Part shown: positions 1 through 4,978 of the stretch, one piece after another | Layout: each line of letters begins with the position of its first letter | Position numbering within the stretch: the first letter of the stretch is position 1 | Source: Candidatus Daviesbacteria bacterium GW2011_GWA2_42_7 | Lineage (GTDB): Bacteria > Patescibacteriota > Microgenomatia > Daviesbacterales > UBA10151 | Direction: 5' to 3' | NCBI GenBank assembly: GCA_000997105.1 | Contig: LCEJ01000048.1 | Span: forward strand, 1-6,643 | Length of the DNA stretch: 6,643 nt | Made by a program: the position numbers and the translations under genes | The notes under the pieces: model-generated | What the model was told of the DNA's origin: nothing | Database searches by the model: none | The model's input: the letters and a program-made list of their open reading frames with translations, nothing else

Positions 1-1
1 A

Positions 2-118
2 TTCCCAACCTTGAGACCAGAGAAGAGGAAAAAGAAAATAAGGGAGATTTCCTTAGCTAAATTTGTTAAAATTTCACTGGAGGCAATGCAAAAAATCGCC
101 CCGGAGTTAGGGCTTTAA
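2..118 (+). CDS. 3' end of an unidentified upstream gene (partial)
   Basis: An open frame enters from the left edge and runs 38 codons to a TAA at 116-118. That stop directly abuts the serS ATG at 119, with no gap. The visible tail is basic in its first third (EKRKKKIR) and then looks helical and amphipathic (LAKFVKISLEAMQKIAPELGL). I do not recognise the family, and 38 residues are too few to assign one. The stop-to-start junction fits translational coupling with serS: ribosomes ending here would sit on the next start codon. The alternative is that the frame is open by chance. The exact stop/start abutment and the lack of any other gene signal in 1-118 argue for a real gene end. Confidence 0.5.
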   Translation, partial: FPTLRPEKRKKKIREISLAKFVKISLEAMQKIAPELGL

Positions 119-1417
119 ATGTTAGACATAAATTTTATCAGAGAAAATCAGGATAAGGTAAGGCAGATGCTTGTCATAAGGCACGCCGACATTAATTTGG
201 ATAAAATCCTTGACTTAGACGGAAGGCGAAGGGTGTTGATTTTGGGGGTTGACCAGCTAAGACAGCAACGTAATGAAGCTGCAAAAAATCGGGATATAGA
301 AAAAGGAAAGCAAATTAAAGAGGAGCTGGATACAAAAGAAAATGAACTAAAAGGTGTGGAATCGGAGCTGAACGACCTGCTTTTACGGGTTCCTAATATT
401 CCCCTGGATGATGTTCCGGTTGGTAAAGACGACACGGAGAATAAAGTCTTAAGAAAGTGGGGAGAACCTAAAAAGCTAGATTTTCAACCTAAGGATCATG
501 TTGAGCTTGGGGAGCTTTTGGACATTATCGATATTGAGAGAGCCGGAAAAGTAGTGGGTTCGAGGTTTGCTTATTTAAAAAACGAGGCGGCAATCTTGCA
601 GTTTGCCCTGATTAATTTTGCCTTTGAGACTTTGCGGGATGAAAAAATCCTGAATGACATAGCCGCAAAAGTTGACCCGACAATCAAAGTATCTTCTTTT
701 ATACCGGTAGTCCCTCCGGTAATGATTCGGCCTGATGTATATACACGGATGGGAAGACTTGACCCAACTGTTATTGAAGAGAGGTATTATCTGCCAAAAG
801 ATGACCTTTATTTGGTTGGGAGTGCCGAGCATACTTTGGGGCCGCTCCATATGGATGAAACAATTGAGGAAAAGAGTCTGCCTATCCGTTATGTAGGTTA
901 TTCAACGGCTTTTAGAAGGGAAGCCGGAGCTTATGGAAAAGATGTGCGGGGGATTCTAAGGGTCCATCAATTTGATAAGGTTGAAATGGAAACTTTTACC
1001 CTTCCCGAAGATTCTAGGAAAGAGCAGGACTTTATTGTGGCGATCCAGGAACATTTGATGCAGTCGCTGGGTGTCCCTTATCAAGTGATAATTATCTGCA
1101 CAGGTGATATGACAAACCCTGATGCCCGGCAGATAGATATTGAGTCCTGGATACCTTCGCAAGACAGGTATCGGGAAACTCATACCTCGGACTTGATGAC
1201 TGATTATCAATCAAGGAGGCTAAACACTAAGGTAAAAAGATCTGACGGGAAAACTGAATTTGTCCATATGAATGATGCGACTGCATTTGCAATTGGTAGG
1301 ACCTTGATTGCCATTTTAGAAAATTTCCAGCAAAAAGATGGCTCGGTTATAATCCCGGAAGCCCTAAGAAAATATACCGGGTTTTCAGAGATAAAACCTA
1401 AAAAGCCTCTTTCTTAA
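119..1417 (+). CDS. serS: seryl-tRNA synthetase
   Basis: Cytoplasmic class II aminoacyl-tRNA synthetase that charges tRNA-Ser with serine using ATP. Its 432 residues are normal for bacterial SerRS. Residues 1-105 form the tRNA-binding arm, with a charged coiled coil at about 35-90. The catalytic core follows. The serine-site loop reads GSAEHTLGPLHMDE (234-247), with S235-A236-E237 where E. coli has TAE. Motif 2 is FRREAG (265-270) through RVHQFDKVE (281-289). The ATP segment is DIESWIPSQDRYRETHT (340-356). Motif 3 is HMNDATAFAIGRT (383-395) followed by LIAILENFQQKDGS. The motif 3 serine-contact segment normally reads NGSG or similar; here it is DATA. The start is ATG directly after the upstream stop, with AGGG (109-112) 6 nt before it. 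Identity is certain; the altered serine-site residues are discussed as a finding. Confidence 0.97.
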   Translation: MLDINFIRENQDKVRQMLVIRHADINLDKILDLDGRRRVLILGVDQLRQQRNEAAKNRDIEKGKQIKEELDTKENELKGVESELNDLLLRVPNIPLDDVPVGKDDTENKVLRKWGEPKKLDFQPKDHVELGELLDIIDIERAGKVVGSRFAYLKNEAAILQFALINFAFETLRDEKILNDIAAKVDPTIKVSSFIPVVPPVMIRPDVYTRMGRLDPTVIEERYYLPKDDLYLVGSAEHTLGPLHMDETIEEKSLPIRYVGYSTAFRREAGAYGKDVRGILRVHQFDKVEMETFTLPEDSRKEQDFIVAIQEHLMQSLGVPYQVIIICTGDMTNPDARQIDIESWIPSQDRYRETHTSDLMTDYQSRRLNTKVKRSDGKTEFVHMNDATAFAIGRTLIAILENFQQKDGSVIIPEALRKYTGFSEIKPKKPLS

Positions 1418-1472
1418 CCCTTACCCTTTTTATATCAATTTATATCCCGTAAGGCATGTAATTAGTTGATTT

Positions 1473-2120
1473 ATGTTTCCTTTAAAAGACACTCAGGCGG
1501 CAAAAATTTTCCCTTTTTGGGTTACTGTAATTATTGCTCTTAATATTTATGTATTTTCCCAAGAGCTTATTTCCCCAAACGCTGATGCCCTTATTACCCA
1601 TTATGCATTAGTTCCCGCCCTGGTAGATTTTTCCCGGCCTTCAACGCTGTTTCCTTTTGTAAGCAGCCAGTTTTTACATGGAGGGTTCCTACATATTATT
1701 TCCAACATGTGGTTCCTCTGGGTTTTTGGCAAAAATATGGAAGGCCGGACTGGTTTGCTCTTTCCGTTTTTTTATGTGGTAGCAGGCGCAGCGGGAAACT
1801 TTCTGCAATACCTTTTGTCCCCTACCTCGATGATTCCTATTCTTGGGGCTTCGGGGGCAATTGCCGGGGTTTTGGGGGCCTATTACGCCCTTTTTCCTGA
1901 ACACAAAATTAAAACTTTTATCTTTGTATTATTTTTTGCCTCAATTATCGAGATCCCGGTTTCTTTTATGTTGTTTTATTGGTTTATCACCCAGCTTTTT
2001 AACACAGCTGTGGCAGTATCCCCAGCAGCTGCCAGTGATCTCGGAGGAGGAGTAGCCTACTTTGCCCATGTTGGGGGATTTGGAGTGGGGTGGTTGGTGG
2101 GTAGGATATTGAAACATTAA
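1473..2120 (+). CDS. rhomboid-family intramembrane serine protease
   Basis: Polytopic membrane protease of 215 residues that would cleave transmembrane helices of other membrane proteins inside the bilayer. The rhomboid signature is complete: H69-xxxx-H74-xxx-N78 in the second helix (HGGFLHIISN), the nucleophile S127 in GASGAIAG (125-132), and the partner H199 in AHVGGFGVGW (198-207). N78 would stabilise the oxyanion. Hydrophobic stretches lie near 12-30, 72-90, 94-115, 125-141, 147-178 and 193-212, matching the six-helix core without extra cytosolic domains. The ATG at 1473 is the first start after an in-frame TGA at 1467-1469, so the start is well fixed, but no good ribosome binding site precedes it (only AAGG, 18 nt away). 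It lies between serS and galE on the same strand. The substrate cannot be inferred. Confidence 0.93.
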   Translation: MFPLKDTQAAKIFPFWVTVIIALNIYVFSQELISPNADALITHYALVPALVDFSRPSTLFPFVSSQFLHGGFLHIISNMWFLWVFGKNMEGRTGLLFPFFYVVAGAAGNFLQYLLSPTSMIPILGASGAIAGVLGAYYALFPEHKIKTFIFVLFFASIIEIPVSFMLFYWFITQLFNTAVAVSPAAASDLGGGVAYFAHVGGFGVGWLVGRILKH

Positions 2121-2126
2121 GCGATT

Positions 2127-2149
2127 CCCACTAAAATAACTTTCGTGGG
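2127..2149 (+). promoter_or_regulatory. short hairpin covering the galE GTG start codon
   Basis: CCCAC (2127-2131) is an exact inverted repeat of GTGGG (2145-2149), separated by 13 nt. The 3' arm contains the GTG start codon of galE. If it forms, the stem would hide the start until the ribosome finishing the rhomboid gene, 24 bp upstream, disrupts it. A 5-bp stem is weak and could be chance. Confidence 0.25.
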
Positions 2150-3155
2150 TAAAAAAATTTTAATCACCGGAGCAGGGGGTTATATCGGTTCTGTTACGAC
2201 CTACTTATTTTTACAAAACGGTTTTGAAGTGGTGGCCATTGATAATTTCTCCACCGGGTACAAAAAGCCTTTGGAAGTGTTGCAGAAGAAGTTTGGTCAG
2301 GCAAAACTCCGTTATTATGAAGTAAACCTGGCAGATGACCTGTCGCAGGTTTTTGATGCCGAGAAAGAAATAGTGGCTGCAGTACATTTTGCCGCAAATT
2401 GTTTGGTTGATGAGTCAATGAGAAATCCCCAAAAATATTTTTCAAATAATGTCTGTGGTTCGCAAAACCTCCTGGTCACTTTACTTGCACAGGGTATTGA
2501 TAAAGTTGTTTTCTCTTCTACCTGTGCAGTGTACGGTGAAGCAGAATATGTGCCAATAGGCGAGGATCATCCGACTAATCCGGCTAACCCTTATGGGGCG
2601 TCTAAAAGAATAGTTGAGCAGATTATAGAGTGGTATGGTAAGCAATCAGGCCTAAATTACGTAATACTTCGCTACTTTAATGTATGCGGTGCTAGCGAGG
2701 ATGGACTAATCGGGGACTCTAAAAAGCCTTCGGTGTTGCTAATGCAAAATGCGGTGCGGGGTGCTTTGGGGATAGGGCCTTTCCAGCTGACCTGTCCTAC
2801 GGTAGACACCCCAGATAAAACTCCTATTAGGGATTATATAAACGTAGTAGATTTAGCCAATGCCCATCTTAAGGCGGTTAATTATTTATTAGGTGGTGGA
2901 AAGAGTGAGATCATTAATCTAGGGACCGGGACCGGTAACTCGGTACTGGAGATTGTAAGTAGGGTCCAGGAGGTAACAGGGGAAAAAATTAGTATGGGTA
3001 AAACAACCCCGCGGGAGGGGGAGTACGCAAAAATGATTGCCTCAATTAAAAAAGCTAAAAGGGTCCTGGGTTGGCAGCCGGAAAGATCGATTGCAGACTC
3101 AATAAACTCCTTAGCCTCCTGGTATAAGAAACATCCTCATGGTTGGGAAGGTTAA
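2145..3155 (+). CDS. galE: UDP-glucose 4-epimerase (GalE-like, extended SDR family)
   Basis: NAD-dependent cytoplasmic enzyme that interconverts UDP-glucose and UDP-galactose (or the N-acetyl forms), supplying sugars for envelope glycans. The 336 residues match the family length. The Rossmann motif GAGGYIG is at 9-15, DNFSTG at 33-38 and HFAAN at 81-85. The catalytic SST is at 124-126 with Y150-GAS-K154. RYFNVCGA is at 176-183, RDYINVVDLA at 229-238, and the C-terminal end HPHGWEG is typical. The segment between the two lobes reads LTCPTVDTPDKTPIRDY, unlike the E. coli FGNDYPTEDG form. The usual VGES loop is VDES (88-91). The start is GTG at 2145. The only stop upstream in frame is the rhomboid TAA (2118-2120), leaving no ATG, GTG or TTG alternative, and no Shine-Dalgarno is seen. 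A related UDP-sugar epimerase remains possible because specificity cannot be read from sequence. Confidence 0.92.
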   Translation: MGKKILITGAGGYIGSVTTYLFLQNGFEVVAIDNFSTGYKKPLEVLQKKFGQAKLRYYEVNLADDLSQVFDAEKEIVAAVHFAANCLVDESMRNPQKYFSNNVCGSQNLLVTLLAQGIDKVVFSSTCAVYGEAEYVPIGEDHPTNPANPYGASKRIVEQIIEWYGKQSGLNYVILRYFNVCGASEDGLIGDSKKPSVLLMQNAVRGALGIGPFQLTCPTVDTPDKTPIRDYINVVDLANAHLKAVNYLLGGGKSEIINLGTGTGNSVLEIVSRVQEVTGEKISMGKTTPREGEYAKMIASIKKAKRVLGWQPERSIADSINSLASWYKKHPHGWEG

Positions 3156-3733
3156 TCTTCACCTGAATTTGATCCGCTTTTACTGATCTCAATTGCCTCA
3201 TCAATCTCTGTGCCTGAATTTGATCCTGATTTGTCTTCTTTGACTTCCTGAAACTCTCTTTTGTGACTTTCCAGTACATCTTCAAGCTCCTTGGTATTTT
3301 TACCAGATTTACTGACCTTTTCCACCTCTTCGCGGTATTCCTCAACAGCCCGGCCTAAATTACCTTCATTCCTATTACCTTTCTTTGTTAAGTCCACAAT
3401 CTCTTTTGCCCGGTTGTTGACTTTGACTAAGTTATTACCTGTGGCGGTGGAAATTATATTCTCGGAAAGTTTTTTTATCGGGTAGAGTGGCTCACCGGGT
3501 AATGACCTTTGTGAAGCTTGGGCCAGGCCTGTAAAAGACCCGGCAAAAACAAAGATTAAAAGTACGGCAAAAGCAAGCGGGCGAATGTATCGATATATGG
3601 GGTTTGGGTGGCGGTGCTCTAACCGGTTAATTTTATCCTCTAAATCCTGCCATCCTTGTGATAAGAATTTCTCCGAAGGTTCTGTTTTTTGGTAATCTTC
3701 TTTTAAAATTTTCAGGTGCTGCTCGATATTCAT
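3152..3733 (-). CDS. putative anti-sigma factor, single-pass membrane protein with DUF5667-like region
   Basis: A 193-residue protein encoded directly after the ECF sigma factor; its ATG overlaps the sigma TGA as ATGA (3730-3733). Residues 1-50 are charged and presumably cytoplasmic. A single hydrophobic helix lies at about 52-72 (AFAVLLIFVFAGSFTGLA). After it comes SLPGEPLYPIKKLSE (77-91), the hallmark I associate with DUF5667, then a charged helical region (about 100-167). The tail carries KSGSNSG twice (168-174 and 185-191). By position and topology it is probably the membrane regulator that holds the sigma factor; this is inferred, since the zinc anti-sigma motif HxxxCxxC is absent and the protein has no cysteine. 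GGTGG 10 nt before the ATG is a weak ribosome site, so coupling probably drives translation. Its stop shares the TTAA (3152-3155) with the convergent galE stop. Confidence 0.8.
   Translation of the reverse strand: MNIEQHLKILKEDYQKTEPSEKFLSQGWQDLEDKINRLEHRHPNPIYRYIRPLAFAVLLIFVFAGSFTGLAQASQRSLPGEPLYPIKKLSENIISTATGNNLVKVNNRAKEIVDLTKKGNRNEGNLGRAVEEYREEVEKVSKSGKNTKELEDVLESHKREFQEVKEDKSGSNSGTEIDEAIEISKSGSNSGED
3162..3226 (-). repeat. 14-bp direct repeat in the tail of the putative anti-sigma gene
   Basis: CCTGAATTTGATCC occurs at 3162-3175 and again at 3213-3226 (+ strand reading), a 51-bp period or exactly 17 codons. It encodes the two copies of SGSNSG in the protein tail. The repeat is in frame, so it looks like a small internal duplication that lengthened a flexible tail. 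Confidence 0.75.
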
Positions 3734-4263
3734 ACTTGTTTTTCCACCCTTTCTTTCAATTTTTTAAGTAGTCTGTGCAGCTTTACCCTAATAGACCCTT
3801 CATTTTCATTAAGGATCTCTGCAATCTCGGCAAATTGGAGTTCCTCAAAGTAGCGCCAGATGATAAGCTGCTTATCGTCATCATCCAGGGTGGCAAGTAA
3901 TTTGTCGACTGTATTTTTATTTTCTGTCTGTATAACCTCGTTGTCGATCTCGAAGATTGCAGCAGGTTCATCCACCTCGTCCAAAGAGAGTTCCTTTTTC
4001 CGCCTTTGGTAGTCAATAACCTGGTTTCTGGCAATGGCATAAAGGTATGCCTGGAAGGTCCCCTTACTTGGTAGAAAGGAGGGTAGGGATTTGTAAGCCT
4101 TAAGAAAGACAAGCTGGGTAAGGTCTTCTGCAAGTTCCCGGTCATAGACCAGGTAGTAGATAAAGCGAAAAATCTTTTTGACAAAGGTTTTGTAGATTTC
4201 ACCAAAAGCATTTTTATCTCCCTCCTTTGCTTTGTAGACCAGTTTTTCTAAATTGTCTTGCAT
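3730..4263 (-). CDS. ECF-type RNA polymerase sigma factor (sigma-70 family)
   Basis: A 177-residue sigma factor with only regions 2 and 4, the layout of extracytoplasmic-function sigma factors. Region 2 spans about 15-90, with AEDLTQLVFLKAYKSL (45-60) and the promoter-melting/-10 segment FQAYLYAIARNQVIDYQRR (70-88). An acidic linker (92-118) leads to region 4 (about 119-172), where the helix-turn-helix LQFAEIAEILNENEGSIRVK (142-161) would read the -35 element. It would direct RNA polymerase to a small regulon in response to an envelope signal relayed by the downstream membrane protein, to which it is coupled by a 4-nt overlap. The ATG at 4263 is the first start after an in-frame TAA. TATAAT lies 7 nt before it and the nearest GAGG is 16 nt away, so the message may be leaderless. 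It ends with TGA, which shows that TGA is a stop in this genome. Confidence 0.95.
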   Translation of the reverse strand: MQDNLEKLVYKAKEGDKNAFGEIYKTFVKKIFRFIYYLVYDRELAEDLTQLVFLKAYKSLPSFLPSKGTFQAYLYAIARNQVIDYQRRKKELSLDEVDEPAAIFEIDNEVIQTENKNTVDKLLATLDDDDKQLIIWRYFEELQFAEIAEILNENEGSIRVKLHRLLKKLKERVEKQV

Positions 4264-4300
4264 ACCGCATATTATACCGCCTCTTAAATAATACGTATCA
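4264..4300 (-). promoter_or_regulatory. candidate promoter of the sigma-factor operon, giving a leaderless message
   Basis: Reading the - strand, TATAAT (4276 to 4271) is a perfect -10 box whose last base is 7 nt from the A of the sigma ATG, so transcription would begin at or next to the start codon. No good TTGACA lies 16-18 nt upstream. Instead TGATAC (4300 to 4295) is followed 15 nt later by CGGT (4279 to 4276), a loose match to ECF-type promoters, which would allow self-activation. The two readings overlap and sequence alone cannot separate them. Confidence 0.5.
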
Positions 4301-4310
4301 GGATGGGGTT

Positions 4311-4336
4311 TGTAACAAATCCTAAAGTTTTTCGTT
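4311..4336 (+). promoter_or_regulatory. candidate ECF sigma promoter for the DUF5666 gene
   Basis: TGTAAC (4311-4316) is followed after 16 nt by CGTT (4333-4336). This fits the general ECF promoter form (an AAC-containing -35 and a CGT-type -10, as in Bacillus sigma-X, -M and -W promoters). Transcription would begin near 4343-4346, just upstream of the ribosome site. No housekeeping pair fits as well: TATATA at 4338-4343 is 22 nt from the nearest TTG-type box. The -35 sits in a small palindrome, TTTGT-A-ACAAA (4309-4319). The sigma gene next door is the natural candidate to recognise it. Confidence 0.55.
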
Positions 4337-4351
4337 GTATATATGATTGGG

Positions 4352-4360
4352 AGGAGGTGA
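4352..4360 (+). promoter_or_regulatory. perfect Shine-Dalgarno sequence of the DUF5666 gene
   Basis: AGGAGGTGA is fully complementary to the usual 16S rRNA 3' tail. Its GGAGG core ends 8 nt before the ATG at 4366. It is by far the strongest ribosome site in the window, where the other genes have weak or no site, and suggests heavy translation of the secreted protein once its mRNA is made. Confidence 0.85.
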
Positions 4361-4365
4361 GGTAA

Positions 4366-4872
4366 ATGAGGTCTAAGATTACAGTTTTCTTGTCAGTATT
4401 GCTGCTCACCCTCCTTGCCCCGGCAGGTGTGATTTTCGCCCATGGTGGGGGTGGGGACGACCGTATCCGTATTGAGGCAAGGGATGATGGGAATCGTGTA
4501 CGTATTGAAGTTAGGGGTGGAGTAGGGGCAGAGGGAGTGGAGGTTTTGCCTAAGTTTGAAGTTGAAGGTAACACCTTTGAAATTACCGGGGAAGTAACAG
4601 CTTTTACAGGAGGTACTGTAACAGTGGGTGGCCAAGCAGTAACCATTGACCCGGGTGCAGTTGCCAATTTTGAACAGGAAGGGACTATCGATGTTGGTGA
4701 AGTGATCAAAGTTGAGGGGTTTGTAGAAGATGGTGGTGCTCTAACGGCTAGGGAAATAAAGGCTGATGGGGTTGATGTTGAGGAAGAGGTTGAAGATGGG
4801 GTTGAGGTAGAGGGGGCAAATGTGACAAGCTTGCTTAACCAAATAATCGCTTTTCTTCAGAGTTTAATGTAA
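4366..4872 (+). CDS. secreted protein with DUF5666-like domain
   Basis: A 168-residue exported protein. The signal peptide is clear: MRSK, then a hydrophobic core at 5-24, with likely cleavage after A25 (VIFA/HGG). A glycine- and charge-rich segment follows with a loose 10-residue repeat (RIRIEARDDG, then RVRIEVRGG). The domain at about 70-132 (FEITGEVTAFTGGTVTVGGQ through GALTAREIK) has the alternating beta-strand pattern I associate with DUF5666, of unknown function. Then come an acidic repeat (134-150: DGVDVEEEVE, DGVEVEG) and a short hydrophobic amphipathic end (153-168, VTSLLNQIIAFLQSLM) that could touch a membrane or a partner. There are no cysteines and no enzyme motif. It is transcribed away from the ECF sigma operon and preceded by an ECF-like promoter, so it is probably a regulated target or the sensed envelope component. 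That role is inference. Confidence 0.85.
   Translation: MRSKITVFLSVLLLTLLAPAGVIFAHGGGGDDRIRIEARDDGNRVRIEVRGGVGAEGVEVLPKFEVEGNTFEITGEVTAFTGGTVTVGGQAVTIDPGAVANFEQEGTIDVGEVIKVEGFVEDGGALTAREIKADGVDVEEEVEDGVEVEGANVTSLLNQIIAFLQSLM
4765..4805 (+). repeat. 30-bp-period repeat in the acidic tail of the DUF5666 protein
   Basis: GATGGGGTTGA occurs at 4765-4775 and 4795-4805, a period of exactly 10 codons, encoding DGVDVEEEVE followed by DGVEVEG. The stretch is purine-rich on the + strand. It looks like an in-frame duplication that extended an acidic, possibly cation-binding, linker. Confidence 0.6.
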
Positions 4873-4898
4873 ATGGTTTAAGTAGGGAGAGGTTTGCC

Positions 4899-4937
4899 AA
4901 AAAATATACAACCGGCCATCAAGCCCGGTTGTATATT
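4899..4937 (-). terminator. rho-independent terminator for the leftward transcripts
   Basis: A perfect 13-bp inverted repeat, AATATACAACCGG (4903-4915) and CCGGTTGTATATT (4925-4937), with a 9-nt loop. On the - strand the hairpin is followed by six T (4904 to 4899), the standard intrinsic terminator form. It would end transcription coming from secA and the small membrane-protein gene. On the + strand only an AT-rich stem end follows, so it may act weakly in both directions. Confidence 0.8.
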
Positions 4938-4945
4938 ATGCATAG

Positions 4946-4978
4946 GCCACTTACCTAATTTGGATAGTGGCACTTTTT
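4946..4978 (+). terminator. rho-independent terminator for the DUF5666 gene
   Basis: GCCACT (4946-4951) pairs with AGTGGC (4966-4971). A further CC/GG pair lies inside a small internal loop. TTTTT follows at 4974-4978. The distance from the DUF5666 stop (4872) and the direction fit termination of that rightward gene. The 3' arm and T-run belong to the 17-bp direct repeat also found at 5299-5315. Confidence 0.65.

Noticed and set aside
148..435. Open frame antisense to serS, rich in Ser/Phe
   Set aside because: It is the reverse image of the charged coiled-coil arm of serS, with no ribosome site and no family features. The other antisense frames in serS (575-850, 956-1210) are rejected for the same reason.
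1709..2055. Overlapping + strand frames inside the rhomboid gene
   Set aside because: They overlap the rhomboid reading frame, whose catalytic motifs are complete, and have no plausible product or start signals.
3730..3732. TGA recoding (code 25) because the genome looks like CPR
   Set aside because: TGA here ends the sigma gene exactly in the ATGA overlap with the next start, so it works as a normal stop.
3783..4211. Second frame on the - strand inside the sigma-factor gene
   Set aside because: The sigma frame has clear region 2 and region 4 motifs; this one is an out-of-frame shadow with unlikely composition.
4311..4343. Housekeeping sigma-70 promoter for the DUF5666 gene
   Set aside because: TTGTAA and TATATA are about 22 bp apart, too far; the TGTAAC-N16-CGTT pair fits better.
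4284..4709. Pro/Ser/Thr-rich frame antisense to the DUF5666 gene
   Set aside because: The composition is the reverse complement of the purine-rich, Gly/Glu/Val-coding strand. The + strand frame has a perfect ribosome site and a signal peptide.
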